A stretch of 64,000 bases of DNA, taken from the NCBI RefSeq assembly GCF_010015445.1, contig NC_053119.1, positions 22,095,050-22,159,049 of the forward strand, in the 5' to 3' direction. Positions 12,179 through 25,130 of this stretch are shown one piece after another (position 1 is the stretch's first letter; the number at the start of each line of letters is the position of its first letter). The position numbers and the translations under genes are program-made. Source of the DNA: Perca fluviatilis. Taxonomy: Eukaryota; Chordata; Actinopteri; Perciformes; Percidae. The notes below the pieces were generated by a model that saw only the letters and a list, made by a program, of their open reading frames with translations, searched no databases and was not told the origin of the DNA.

Positions 12179-12680
12179 GTCAAAATACTAGTTACCCAAA
12201 GGTGGCATGACATTGGTACTTAATGCACCGTCACGTCATGTGTCTAATTAAAAATAAAAAAAGATTCACTGACTGGTTCAAGGGGAACAGTATGGTAACA
12301 AGACAAAACAAGGTGACATTTGTTGCTGACTGGCACTGTAGGAGACGTCATCATGGGAAGGGAAGAACAGGTTTACAATTGCTTTGTTATTTTTTGTTTA
12401 GTAGACACTTAAGTGGAGAGAGAATAACCAAAGAACAGAAAATTCAATCATAGACCAGTTGGGTGCACATGCAGTAACAGAGAGAGGAAACATCATTACT
12501 CAACTATCTATGGCACTGGGCATATTTCCTCTGTTTCTATCTGCCTCTACATCTTTTTGGATCTTATCCATCCTTCTACTTGTCTATCTCTGTCTGTTTC
12601 TGTTTCACTCAATCTATCTACCTCTGCTTTGGCTTTTCTCTGTCTATCTCTTCTCTCTCTGTGCACTCTGTGTTTCTTAC

Positions 12681-12874
12681 CTGGCAGGAGCACACAGAGC
12701 ACCTATCGCTGTCCAGCACCCAGATCTGCCCACTGTGCTTGACCTTGTTGTCATGGATACAGTCGCCGCTGCAGTTGTGTCCGTGAGGGCATCGGCAGTC
12801 GTAGCCTCCGTCCAGGTTGAAGCACACCGTGTCATTGGCACAGGTGTTCCTCCCTGTCTTGCATTCATTAATAT
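12681..12874 (-). CDS. nell2: nell2 exon (copy A): calcium-binding EGF plus VWC start
   Basis: This 194-nt exon starts after acceptor CCCTGCAG with a phase-1 split codon and ends CAG/GTAAGA in phase 0. The translation, completing the split D, is D-INECKTGRNTCANDTVC, then FNLDGGYDCRCPHGHNC, then SGDCIHDNKVKHSGQIW and VLDSDRCSVCSCQ. DxNEC and the N in CANDTVCFNLDGGYDC are the calcium-binding EGF signature. The HDNKVKHSGQIW block is the NELL2-specific link into the first VWC. It has no stop and no frameshift, unlike its twin at 37144-37335. Confidence 0.95.
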
Positions 12875-14136
12875 CTGCAGGGAGCACAAAAAGATGATAT
12901 CATACATATGCTCAGTGCAGGCAACACAGTTTATGCATGGCTTGTTGAAATGGGATTTTTTTTTATTACAAGCCCCGTTATATTTGCTTTAGTAACATGG
13001 TGACAAGGTAAAGGAGCATGTTCTGTCACAGACTGGTTTTGAAGTACGTAATGTAATGAATATAGTAATGAGCACCCACATCTTTGTCCTCTTGAGCAAG
13101 ACAAAGACCTGCTCTCTGCACCCGTAAGCTGCAGCTTATGGGTGCTGTAAATTGTAGCGATAAAACATTTTTCAGATCTCGGAGAAACATACAGTATACA
13201 ACTGTAATGTAACCCAGAAACCTACTTTTGGCAAAATAATAACTTTGCTTTGTGAAGTCCGGACAGGTTCGGTTTATTGAGAGTGCCTTTAATTTGCTTT
13301 TTTTCCTCTGCCTCTCCCAACTCAAACTGACAGCCAAGATGGGGTCAACGAGTTGAGCAGCGCTAGCACTATTGTTACAGGCAAGGCTTCGATGTTGCTG
13401 TAGATTGAGGGTTTCCATTTTGACAGCTGACACTTCTCCTGACAGGCGGTATCAGAGAGAACGTTCCAGAAAATGAGCAGGCTGCAAAAAGCAAGCTGAC
13501 GTTTTGGGAGGAAAACACACTGATAATGACATACCTATCCAATCACACCATTACTTACAGCAGCATAACGACACATCTTATAAAACAAAAGCTTAGTTTC
13601 TCATGGTGGCTGGCACACATATTTCAACAAAGTTCTGCTTTAAATTAAAAAGCACTATTTTCAGGGCTTTCTTCTTGAACGCTACTGAAGCTAGAAATCA
13701 AAAGACCTTTAAATCTGGGATGGGACTGAGATGTAAAAGGGGGACATTCAGTGGAAAATGAATGGGGTGTTTTCTGTTAATGGGGCATTATGGAGCTGTA
13801 AGATGCAATAAAGGTATTCTTGACATGCTAAAAGATATGAACCAGAATTTAAACCTAATTTTAGTTACATTTTACGTCCAAGTGGCAAAGACACATTTAA
13901 AAATGTAAATTTTGTATAAATGGAAAACCAAATAATTTCTTCATAACATGAAAGATTCATGAAATACCACATTGTTTTACACGTGATACATTGACAAGTG
14001 AAATTTGTGTTCTATACAAAACGTGATTCCACTGACTTATCCATGTTGCAATCCTAAAATCAGAATAAAAAAATAAACTTTTTCACCGTTATTGTTTTAA
14101 TTTGCGTAAAGACGAAAGCAACAGTGGACCACTCAC
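12875..14136. other. nell2 intron (copy A) between the two EGF exons
   Basis: This 1.26-kb intron runs from donor G/GTGAGT at 14137/14136 to the acceptor at 12875. I saw no repeats or coding signal. The corresponding copy B intron is 37336-38588. A plus-strand open frame covering the exon and flank (12459-12992) is its antisense shadow. Confidence 0.8.
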
Positions 14137-14277
14137 CTACACATGATTCCCCACTGGCGGAAAACAAGCCGTTGTCATGGTAGCCATCACGACACTCACA
14201 GTGGTACCAGCCGGGCAAGTTGACACAAGTGGATTTACTATCACACTCAACAAAGCCGTCCGCACACTCATCAATAT
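14137..14277 (-). CDS. nell2: nell2 exon (copy A): calcium-binding EGF domain
   Basis: This 141-nt exon is phase 1 at both ends. The acceptor is CCTCTTCAG before AT ATT GAT; the donor is GTA G/GTGAGT. It reads (D)IDECADGFVECDSKSTC, then VNLPGWYHCECRDGYHDNG and LFSASGESCV. The DIDEC start and the LPGWYHCECRDGYHDNG core are diagnostic of the penultimate EGF repeat of NELL2. The split codon joins correctly to the upstream exon ending CET and to the downstream DINEC exon, so copy A gives a continuous frame. Confidence 0.95.
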   Translation of the reverse strand: MLMSVRTALLSVIVNPLVSTCPAGTTVSVVMATMTTACFPPVGNHV

Positions 14278-14702
14278 CTGAAGAGGAGAGAAGAGAAGGA
14301 ACAATTAGACATCCATATACACTATCACTATCATGTTGGTTTCAAAATATGCTCTTTACAGTGAATGGACTATTGAGCTCCATTCTTGCCTGGTAGGCAT
14401 TTTCAACATTGATCGATTCATAATTGATAAAACAACGTGTCTAGAATTTGAGTGAAACTTGTCCGTAGGCTTTATAGATCAAGCATAGTTGCATGGCCAG
14501 AGAAGGACATCTGTATCAATAAAAGATAGCAGGGAATGGATGAATCTAATATAGCAAGCCTATTATTAGAAGCCAGACATTTAACAGGCTTCATTTTGAA
14601 ACCAGTAAAAATCCTACACAGTCAAATCCAACACATGCAGGCAAACAGATAAATTCCGAGGTGTGTGCAAACTTTTATTGAACGTGAACTTTACTTGAAT
14701 CT

Positions 14703-15246
14703 TTAAAGGTCTCATGGCATGAAAAATTCACTTTATGAGGTTTTTTAACATTAATATGAGTTCCCCCAGCCTGCCTATGGTCCCCCAGTGGCTAGAAATG
14801 GTGATAGGTTTAAACCGAGCCCTGGGTATCCTGCTCTGCCTTTGAGAAAATGAAAGCTCAGATGGGCCAATGTGGAATCTGCTCCTTATGAGGTCATAAG
14901 GAGCAAGGTTACTTCCCTTTCTCTGCTTTGCCCGCCCAGAGAATTTGGCCCACCCATGAGAAAGAGAGAGACATCATGGCTTGCAAACAAGCAAAGCATG
15001 GCAGTTGGTCAAGGCCACACCCCCCCGCCTCCACCTTCCCCCCTTCCCCCTCCTCCTCAATAGCATTTTAAAGCTACAGACACAGAAATGGCACATCCTA
15101 AGGAAAGCTCATTGTGGGACTGGCTCTAGTGGCTGTAATTCTGCACCAAGGCTGAATTTTGGGAAAGAGACTTCAGATACAGTATTAGGGGACCACTGAG
15201 GCCTATATAAAAGCATCCAAAGAGCACCATGTCATGGGACCTTTAA
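14703..15246. mobile_element. TTAA-flanked MITE (piggyBac/Kolobok type), copy A
   Basis: The left end is TTAAAGGTCTCATGGCATGA. The right end, reversed, is TTAAAGGTCCCATGACATGG. The near-perfect terminal inverted repeats sit directly on TTAA at both sides (14703-14706 and 15243-15246), the target site used by piggyBac-like and Kolobok transposons. There is no transposase inside, only about 540 bp of non-coding DNA. The same insertion is in copy B at 39152-39693, so it predates the split of the two copies. Confidence 0.8.
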
Positions 15247-15310
15247 CTGCTTGGACAGCATGGGTTTCTATGAGGTGATGTGCGAAGAAGCTCTGCAAAG
15301 AGCATCCTTT

Positions 15311-17516
15311 CAGTGGCGGTTTCTCTAGGAGGCCAAAGGAAGCCTGGCCTCCCCATAAAAATATAAAACATAATTTAAAATATAAAATATATATATTTTT
15401 TAATAAAATAAAAAAAATAATAATTTTACGATAAATGTTATAATTTAAAATTACGTTTTATATTTTTAACCGTAGGAATTATAAATTTACGGTTGTGTCT
15501 TTTACTGATTTTGTAATTTCCCTTATCAAAACATTCCATTATCATTTTCTTCAGAGCGAAACAGCGCCCCTCTGTCACTGCGTGCGTGGTGCAGTCCTGT
15601 CTGTGCTCTGTCTAGTGGCCAGTAAAATGCTACGAACGCTCAAAGGAGGCCAGCTTTTCCTGGCCTCCTTTAGAGAAAAAAATTATATTTTCAGCCAATC
15701 AGATTGAGGCTAGGTTTGACCGAGCTCGACATTGAATGGTCAATTCATCATAAATAAAAAAACCAGGGAAGCCAGGTTGAACCTGGCTTCTCACCAATCA
15801 CATGCCTCAGACAGATGGGTAACTATGGTAACAGTACAGCAGCGGTGCCGTCCGGTGTCAGTTAACAGCAAGTTTACACAATGAATGGCACAAAAGCGCT
15901 TTTTGATTTTCTTTATTGATTAACCACAAGCTAAAAAAGCGTAAAAGAGCGGAGGCAGAAAACTCAGCAACTAACTGAATGAAGTAGCGACCCTGCTAGC
16001 AACAGACGACGAGGGAGCTAATCTCGTAAACCAAGCTAGCAGCATCAGGGTAGCCGCAGAGGGAACATCCACGTCAGCTCAGTGCTGCCAGCCTCGGGGT
16101 CACACTTTTCCTGGTACACGTTTTGGAGATGAGGATTTATTTTTAGTGTTATGACTGCAACACAAGGTAATAATGCTGGTTTATTATTATTATGTTGCCG
16201 CCGTGCAGTAAATTGGCATGATTTATCAACTGTTCAGTAACAGTTCAACTGGAAGTTTATACGAATTATTGGAGATAATTGTGTTTTTTACACTCGTGTA
16301 AAGCCTAGCGTACGTGTTGACCAGAATGAGGTCATACCGATTTTTAATTATCCTACCGTATTGTTATAAAATTATTAGGCCCAGCTTAACACCCAGGCCC
16401 AATATCTTTATGCCTGTAATTTGCTATTGCTGTGCTACAAAAACTTAAGGCTGCATTTCTCTATTTCATTTCAGTGTTCAAATCAGTCAGTCCTGACATA
16501 CTTTGATTTGATTTAATATGATTCAGTGATGTGTTACCCTTGTGTTTTGTGGCTCAGTGTTTGAGCTTGTAGTAGGCCTATTCTGTACCATTGCCGTAGC
16601 TTTGTGCCTATATCCTGCGTTACCCGTGCCTAGTTTGTTCTGTCTTGGATTTTGGACTTTATTCATGTTTTAGTTTTTCGCTTGTTGAGCGTGTATCTGT
16701 GTTCCAGTTTTAAGAACCCGGCGCATTGTTTTGACACCACAAAGTGTCTTTGTTTTAATAAATAGAGATATTTTGTCTTCATCTTGACAGTATATGACAG
16801 AAATTTTACTTGGTTGAATAGCGATAACGGTCTATTATTTCCCGTGTTTGGGGATCAGTAGCCCACGGCAGGCTAATTACGGTCTTGATAGGCTATTTAT
16901 ATGAATTGAATCTCTATACAGTTCAATACATTGTGATGGATGCAGTTGGTGTGTGGTGGTTGACTGTGGCTGAAAAACTTCACTCTGGAAAATTTGTCAG
17001 CACCCCCAATTCAAAAAATATGTTCCCAACGATGGTGCAAGCTGTCGCCGAGTTTGACACAACGCTAGCAGGGCGCTCTAGCATCAGCTACAACATTTAC
17101 GGGTGTGTCAAAGACAATTCAGAATTACATAATAAAGAGCGCTGCTCATGTTATTCAGGAAGAAATAGATAAAGAAATAAACACAGCGTCATTCATAGCA
17201 GTGGAAGTGGATGACACCACAGACATATCATGCAAGTGCCAAGTGACGGTCATTATCCGCTACGTAAATAAAAAGGGAATGATATGTGAGCGGTTTCTTG
17301 GTTTCTTTGACGTTAGCCTTGAACGAGATGCTGAAGCCATAACTGCTGTGGTGATGCGGGCACTTGCCAACTACAATCCTGAAACAAAGCTCATTTGTCA
17401 GACGATGGAGCAAGTAAGCTCACTGGCTTCCTCAATAGCTGGAGCTGATGTTTGTTTTCACAGAGCTCCACTAAGAAATATCCTTGACTTTGCCTCCTCC
17501 TTCAGCTCTCGTCTTT
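15311..17516 (+). mobile_element. hAT transposon remnant, copy A
   Basis: The left end starts CAGTGGCGGTTTCTC, a hAT-like terminus. An AT-rich region follows, then a transposase fragment ending near 17516. No matching right terminus (a CCGCCACTG form) was found, so the 3' part seems to be lost. GGAGGCCA and TGGCCTCC motifs form an inverted pair near 15328-15350 and 15645-15668. The copy B equivalent begins at 39769. Confidence 0.65.
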
Positions 17517-17518
17517 AA
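16936..17518 (+). pseudogene. hAT transposase fragment (DUF4371, ZMYM-like family), copy A
   Basis: Two overlapping frames give a transposase piece: GVWWLTVAEKLHSGK near 16950-17000, then after a frameshift IIKSAAHVIQEEIDKEI and ASFIAVEVDDTTDISCK near 17190-17240, and ERFLGFFDVSLERDAEAIT near 17290-17345. The VDDTTD block and the RFLGF motif are typical of the DUF4371 region of hAT transposases related to zinc-finger MYM-type proteins. It stops at 17516, before the C-terminal dimerisation domain, and the frameshift shows it is dead. Confidence 0.7.
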
Positions 17519-17879
17519 TGAAATACCTTTATTACGTGCTGTGACGTTCGCCTCTCTTTTTGTTTTTTGACCCCAGTTTTTTCTATTCAGCTCTTTTCAT
17601 ATGGGTTTCCTTGTTTCTCTTTTTCACTCTCTCACTACTAGTTTCTGTTTACAACAAGCCAACATTCACCCTTTTATTTCAACAAGCGACCCTGCAACGT
17701 TCCTGCAAACATCAACCAAGAACAAATCCAATACAATTTTCAACAATGAGCATAATACACACAGAGAGACGGATCACTCTGATATTTCAGCTAACATTTA
17801 ATTAAACTAAGGGCCAGGCCCACACTAGAGAGGAAATAAAGCCTGTCATTACACAGTAGGGCTAAATATATAAGGCCCC

Positions 17880-18190
17880 GCACATGCAACGGGATTAAAT
17901 GTGCCTGTATAGTCCGGTGATGGCTTTTTTATGATTGTGCATGATGCATGATGCTCTGCTCTCATTATGAAAATGGCAGTGTGCTGTGTCTGACCTTCTC
18001 CACAACTGCCTGCAACAGTATCCCCCATAGAGCTGCCAGCAGGCGGGCTGGTCCCCCACCCGCCCTGGCAGTAATGGGATTAAGATCTATTGGCTAATGA
18101 GCCCCTCAGCTTTTAATAGAATTTCTGCAGCAGATTAACTGTTGATGAAATGTCCCGTAGATTAGGGCGTTATCTATTCAAAAATGACCC
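17880..18190. other. Candidate conserved non-coding element, copy A
   Basis: This non-repetitive stretch contains several homeodomain-like sites, for example CAGTAATGGGATTAAG, TTGGCTAATGAG and GCAGATTAACTG, plus a palindrome-like GCATGATGCATGATGC. Its composition differs from the surrounding transposon debris. A regulatory role is only a guess from motif content. The copy B equivalent is about 42345-42650. Confidence 0.25.
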
Positions 18191-19368
18191 GTTTTTTTTC
18201 TTGAGAAGCAGGTTTGCTAAAAACCTACAGCATATTCCCTTTTTCTGTTTTCCATACTGGCCAGGTTCAAAAAGCTCTCTCTTTCAGTGTGGTAGTCTTT
18301 AAAGTGAAATCTCAAATTTCACTAATTACATCAGTTTGGTGCAGCAGAGCACCTCATTTTCTCCCCTTAGGACAGCAATGCTGGGTTAAAAGGACACTGC
18401 TTAAAAATCATGAGTCTACAGCAAATACTATAACTAGCCTATCTTTGAAATTGATATAAATTCTCCTCACTACTGAAGAGAAATATAAAATGCTCTTTGT
18501 TGCCTGTGAATTTCAGTGTGATAAAGGCAGGGAGCTTTTAAAGGGAGAGCTGCAGGAGGTGTATTGCCAGTAAAAAAAATACAAGCTGAATTTGTCCGCG
18601 CATCTTCTCCTCCCCAATAAGGCTGCATGAAATTGTTCAAAGTACAACTGAGCAGTCAGATACCATTTATAACAGACACTGATGGTGAGGTAAGTCTAAA
18701 ATATGCAAATGGGTTATTTTCAGCCAGCTTTATCCAGGTGTTTTAAAAGCTTGACTGTCTGGCGATAACAACAGAAGGTTATACCCCAACAAAAGATTCA
18801 TGATTTTCTCTTTTAACTTGAGTCAAACCTGTCAGCTACAATTATGGCCTGTCGCTTCTTAGCCTCCTGTCAAATCAACTTTTGAAGTGCGGTGGTGTTT
18901 TAGGACAGTGAAACTCACTGTTGTCGAACCTAGGACTTGACAAGATTGAATGTGTGAGGTACAGCAAGGATACAACATGCTTGCAAAGATCCCCGCTTCT
19001 CTCTTTTATCATCTCTCGTAAAGGATAATGGAAGATCATTGTAATTAAATCATCAACAATGACAATCAGACAAGGGTGCTGGCTGAAAGCTCTGTCGCTA
19101 CTGAATCATGAGGCTTTTGCTTTAGTTGAAGCCTAGATGGGGATGTGCGCAGTATTTTCACTTGTTCATGTCCAATCATGTCATCTTTTTTCTTCTCTCT
19201 GCTCTGGAAAAAAAAAAGACCACACAAACAAACAAAAAACTGGCTTTCTGTCTCCGTCTCCTGAGAGGTGGCAAGGCCCGCGCAAAGAACAGTTATTTTG
19301 GAGTTACCTTGCTGACTGAAAAGAGGGTGGAAACTGACAGGAAAGAAACCTCCACAAAGGAGGAGGAT

Positions 19369-19500
19369 GAGGGTGGGAGGATGAGGTGAACAGGGAGGAG
19401 GAGGGAAGCGTTGAAGGAGGCAAAGAGAAGTGGGAGGAAGAAGCAGGGCGAGAAGGGGGAGGAATAAGCAAAGGAGGAGAACGAGAACGATGAGACAGAC
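19369..19500. repeat. Polypurine tract, copy A
   Basis: About 130 bases are almost entirely A and G on the plus strand, such as GGGAGGATGAGGTGAACAGG and GAGAAGTGGGAGGAAGAAG. The tract could form triplex DNA. The copy B equivalent is at about 43815-43940. Confidence 0.7.
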
Positions 19501-22500
19501 TGCAGTTATCCTACTCGTTATCCTGAGTGGCAGCTTGGAAACAAGGGCTCTATTAAGGCAGCTCTCTGAGGACAAAGTGAGAAACAAGCGGATGGTCTTT
19601 CCTCTGCACCCTCCTGGGCTTGTTGTGCCACTCTGCCAATACCACCCCCCTCCTCTCTTTCTTAATCCTCTGCCTTTACCTTTCCATGTGTTCCCTTTTT
19701 TCACCGTGCTGTCTATCTCTGTCTCAAAGCTGAGGCAAAAACAGAGGTGCCCTCATCGTCACCTTTCCCCATCCCTGCAGTTTGCTCTCTTTGAGCAGAA
19801 AAAGGCAGAGTTTGGGGTTTAGTCTTGCCTGCCCTTCTTCGTGGGCCTCTCTATTGTCACTGCTCCCGCCTAACCCCTTCACTTCATCCTCGCTTCCTAT
19901 TCTCATCCTGGACAGGTACAGGTCTTTGCTTTTACACCTCTCTCTCTTTCCTTGCTTTCACCTCTGACGCTTCCCTCCCCATGTCTTTTCCCTTCGACTG
20001 ACAGATAGCCCTGGGGATTGGGGTGGTGTTCTGCTGTGTTGCATCACTATTACTGCTGCCACATGTACTTCTCCCGTACAGTAACCTAATTCAAACTGAT
20101 TTCCATTACCACAAAGGTCTACGTGATAATCCTGATAGGCTCCAGGAGGAATTATATAGAGACATCTCTGGATCTCAACTGAAACTTTCCTCCTGATGCC
20201 ATTTGACAATAAATGGATTTTAAAATTAGCTGAATTTGTCATGTCAGATTACATTTACAATGACAGCTGAAAAAAGGCTGCAGAATCTGTAAGTCAATAA
20301 TAATGTATACAAAGTGTTTATTGGCATGTCTTACCTTAATGATAAGGTAAGGCATGGATTTGTGATCCCTGCTTTTTTTATGTACAGTAAAGTGTAATTG
20401 AGTAATTGTCACTGGTCTTCCGTCTTCATTAGGAGAAAGAGCAAACTCAAGTAATCAATCATCACGAACCCGAGGCAAATTGAGTTACACACTCGGCTCC
20501 TAAAGATGAAACAGACACTAAAACGCAAATCCATATCTGCAAGCACTTGAGTGGGAGAGTGGATGAGTAATCATGGTAAATTGGAAACAAGCCTTGTGAA
20601 CAATTGGTAGCTGCAAGTGCATACAGAATGCAATCACTCTGTATCACTTACCTAGAGCTGTAACATTCCTTCACCCTTTAAAGTACAACTGAAATCACAA
20701 TGTGTAAACTGATTTTTTTATAAGTCAAAAACATGTGAAAAGGAATTTCAGAATAATTATTTTATATTTGAGAGTAAGAAAAAAATGTTAGCAATCACAA
20801 ATTCTCCTTTAATCTCCAAGCCTCTGAGTGGGGCAGATGCATGGGTTTGATTGACAGCTGGGCCAACAGGGGCACCCGTGACACAACATAGACAAAGTTG
20901 TGCTGGTAACTATAAGCCAAGGAGTTGTGTTAGCAGCAACATTGAAAGCTGCACCAACAACAACACCAGCAACTTGCTGGTGAGCGTGTGGAAGCACTTA
21001 GCAGCTAAAGAGCCAGATATTTCTCTCACATTTGCACTTCAGTGCTACAGCTGTCTGACTAATTAGCTAACAAGTCTGCAATATTATGTAAGCTGTGCAG
21101 AATTTACCCACATACAGAAAAACAATGGCACTCCAACTGGTATATGCCCAGATAGTTGGTTCCATCCCAAAACCAAAAAATACCACTTTTCCTGTCAAAT
21201 GAGAGCACAGGACATGTCATTTACAGAGCAGATATGTATGCTGCAGCAGAGAAAACCCTTTAAAGCCTTCAAAGCAATATAGCTGACCAGTGGCCAGTGC
21301 CGCTGTTGCACTGCAGCAGCACAGCTGCAAGCTAAGCTATCCCTGGGAGATGTGTCATTTCAGTAGAGGCAGCAGGTGCGCCAGCTAAACGACAGCTCCG
21401 CCATTAGCCGGGCCTAATTAAGATACACTAATTAATGCGTGATGGAGTGAGTGCTTTGTAAAGGCCGTCCCTAAATAAATAATGAATACATAATCACTGT
21501 GTTTAAACAAGCCGCTTGAGCTTCAACAGTCACAGACCCCCAGGCCTTGTGGGTAAATTGTGGAGCAAAGGAGGGAGAAAGGGAGAGCTGCAAGCGATGC
21601 ATCCAAGTGGGAGCTGTCAAGGGACAAAAAATTCTTATGGTTTTAAATATTAACTACCTGTGCCTGAGTCGGTGTGGGGGGCCCGGGGAGATTCTCAACT
21701 ATGAGGTCGTGATTTTTTGTGTATATTCACCTGACCATATGTAAGTCTTATTATTTCCTATCTATCTTCCTGCTTGTGTAACTCTGGCTGTCTGTTTTTT
21801 GTCTGTCATTTTGTCCGTTTTTTTTGTCTGTCTAGTCTGTGTGTTTTTGTCTAAAACTCTAAAAGCTTCCTGGAGCTCGACTTCAATGTAAATGAGGTCT
21901 CGGAGCTAACAAATTCTCTGTCTGGCCCTGTTCGGCTCTCTGTCCTAGTCAATACGCCAGCATGACCCTCAGGCTCCACACTCGCTCTCTCACTGCCTTC
22001 AAAGTTTCCTCATTAACTCACTGGCTATTCACTTGTCTCCTCCCCCATCCTCCTCCATATTCTTCTTGCTAATTTTCCTGTTCCATTTTTACATCTTATA
22101 ATAAATCACCTCCTTTTTTGTCCCCTTTTCCTCTCGTCTTATCTCCTCCTCATCTGCTATTACCCAATAATTAAATACCGTCTTTTTTTTCTCTACATAT
22201 GTCTCTTCCTTCCCTCACTTATCTCTCCTTGGTCTTTCCTTATAGAACCTTAGAGAAATGTAAAGTTAGAGAAAAGGTTGTAAAAACTCATTGAATATTA
22301 AATTTAATATGGAAGCTCTGATGAAAAGGAGCCGCTTTTACTCACATAAACAGAACTCTCCCCTTTAGATCACATCTCTTAATGAAAGTATCACTTCGAA
22401 GATATGTGCTGTTAAATGATCACAACTTCCAAAAAGTTTTTCCTCCACCAATACAACATCAATTTACAGTGTAGGTGTAACACACCAGGGATCCCTGGTG

Positions 22501-24959
22501 GTGCTCTTGAACATAACCCTCCAGGAGTGTGTAGGAGTCAAACATCTAAATTGCATCATTAACACCAACATAAAAAATCTTTTTATCTCTTTCTCCTTGT
22601 CCTGAAAGATCATTGTTGATGCTAAACTTGTCTCTGTGTGATTCAGTGCAGCTGATGATAAAAAATGCTTGTGAGAACTTGAGACTGCAGATGAATTGAA
22701 AAACGAAAGGGAGAGGTGTCCGCCCACAGCATCTGATCAAATGCTCTTCTAGCAGCCCACAGCATCCTTTGAGAAGCTAGCCAGTCAGGGACAGCAGCGC
22801 GGCCATTAGTTATTAAACTGACAGCATGGTAACAGAAAATTTTAACTCGTGCAAGAGCACCCTAAGACGCTTTAGAGGGGCTTGAAAGGGAGAAGATAAT
22901 GAGCTGAAAATAAAAGAAATACAAACGCTACCTCCCCTATTCATATCATTGCCACATTCAAGCCATTGCCAAACGAAGTTGATACAAAGCCAATTAAGAC
23001 TATCAGCCCCACACAACTCTCTGTATTTCTACAGACTATAGCTTTAACCATGCAAAGAAACATAAACAAATATTAACTAATTGGCTACTTATCACTACTA
23101 AAGATCAAATTTGTTCATGTAAATATGGCTTTTCTTTTATAACAGTTTGATTTTAAGAATAATGTATTCAATACATTTGTTCTAAAAAAACAGAACAGTA
23201 CACACTTAACACTGTAATTTTCCAATGTATTGTACTGCGTGGAAAGTTTCACCTCAGAGAACAGCGTTACTAGTTTCTAATCTGTGTACACACACCGTTG
23301 AACACTTCCTCACTGCCCAGAGCTGATCAGTCCCCACCCGGGTCTCGGTCATGAAGCAACAATAAATGTAGATAAACATGAACACTAAATCAACCATACA
23401 CAACTAAAACTTGGAGATAACATAAATGCACACCCAAAACATTAACAGAACATTATTAAAAAACACACTTTAACCAGGACAGAAACCGCCTAGAACATAT
23501 TATTTTCCCATGAGCCTTTGCATTGCTTCATTGCAGAACAGTTCAAATGACCCTGCCCCTCCCATACAGAAACTTAACATCCTTAGTTATCTCTGCTTAA
23601 TATGATCTGTGCACTGCATACTTAAGCTGATTATTACAAACAACTAATGTGATTTAGTAATGAATATGGTTTTTAACAAAACATAAAAGAATAAGTAGTG
23701 ATCACAAAGAAATTTTGTTACAACTCAAATCTGGGCTTATAATGCAGGAATCAAATAAAGGCCAAAAAAGCCCTAACAATATTATAAATAAATATAGGGG
23801 AAATAGAAAGTACTAAGGATTAGGGAGAATCTTAAGTCTTTATCCCTCAAGGAAAACATGTATAAAATCATTGATTTGCATCTAATGTCCATCAGTTGTG
23901 CAATAACTTCTGACAATTCCACTGCCATTCTCTCTTTTTCATCATAATGCAAAAGCACCCAGAGCAAAGATATCCAGCTCAACCTTTCAGAATGATTAGT
24001 ACACTTTGATGGACTAATTTTAAAATAAACTAAAACTAAATTTTGGCAACACCAACTTGATTGGATAGTTTGTATATTTTGAAGTTGTGTTGTATGAGGT
24101 GGCTTATCCATAGTCAGTGTATTACCTACAGTAGATGGCAGTTGGCATGCCCCCAGTTTGGAGAAGGAGGCAGGAGTACCAACATGGAAGCTCAGCAATG
24201 TACTGTTGTTGACAGCCAGCTTTGGGCAGCAGCACAACGTATTTTAGCCACCTAGTTGTATAAGTGTATAAGCTTATATTTAGAATATTTTCACTGCTTT
24301 CGGGTCAGACAGCCCTTTCCAATGGGGAACTGAAGCGGTTATATCCATCCAGGCTCTTTAAAGCCATCCGACTCCTTTGAAAAAATAAATTTTACCTTAC
24401 AGAACAAGGAGTTGGTAGTCTACCACTGCCTTGATCGGGTTGGTTTGTTTGTATTATTGTGTGGACTTTTGGGTGTTTTAAAGCTACATATGTGTAAGAA
24501 TGTCTCTCATCTAGTGGGTGAAATTGTATATGACAAACCAACTGAATATTACTGTCTAGCTCCTCCCCCCATTCCGAACGCGTTTAACTCCTACGGTGGT
24601 CAGATTATTCCAAGAAGTACAACTTCTGCCCTGAGTGTTCCTTCCAGTGTAATAATAGTTTTTTACGCTATTTTGATATCATCATTGCTAACATCAGCTA
24701 TCAGGTTCCTCAAACATATGCAAGCTAATGTTAGCAAAGTATCAGTGCTATCGAGATATTGTATGAGATTAACAGTGTAAGGCAATGTTTAAGCGTAGGA
24801 GAGAAGCAACGGAGGTTTGTTTTAATATATTTCTCTGAGTATACTAAAGCTTCTGTCAACTGAAGATCTATCTTTTGATGTTGCCTTCTTTAAATAACCT
24901 ATTGTATCTGCTTTTTATAGGTTTAACTGTTTTAACTGCTCTTTATTTGCATATTTTAT

Positions 24960-25130
24960 CTCTCAGTTCTTTAAATTTTATACTGCACTGTCAATTTTAT
25001 TCTTGTCTTTTAATTTTTTAAATAGTTTTAATTGTTTTCAACTGCTATTTCAGCTTTTATATAAAACTTTGAATTGCCCTGTTGCTAAAATGTGCTATAT
25101 AAATAAAGTTGCCTGCCTTGCCTTTGAGCA
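24960..25130 (+). mobile_element. 3' tail of a LINE (L2/RTE-like), copy A
   Basis: The segment ends GTGCTATATAAATAAAGTTG followed by short CTTGC-type repeats, a 3' end typical of 5'-truncated fish LINEs. There is no coding part. The copy B version is at about 49400-49590. Confidence 0.5.

Larger units (their letters stand above)
4482..12680. other. nell2 intron rich in transposons
   Basis: This is an intron of about 8.2 kb between the EGF/VWC exon of copy A and the VWC exon. It holds a fish dispersed repeat (about 4994-5165), a (TA)n/(AC)n block, a possible SINE, a long L2 LINE, another dispersed repeat (about 11075-11345) and an internally deleted hAT. In 5453-7140 and 12187-12426 I saw no recognisable gene. 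Copy A of the large duplication starts inside this intron at 12427. Confidence 0.7.

Noticed and set aside
12459..12992. Long plus-strand open frame over the nell2 EGF exon (and its copy at 36925-37248)
   Set aside because: It is the antisense of the real exon plus intron, with no family similarity and low-complexity hydrophobic composition.
19066..19704. 212-codon minus-strand open frame
   Set aside because: It overlaps the polypurine tract, giving a proline/leucine-rich translation, and in copy B the frame is broken and shifted. Not supported as a gene.
23782..24237. 151-codon minus-strand open frame
   Set aside because: No domain seen; in copy B only a 65-codon piece remains. Likely chance or repeat-derived.
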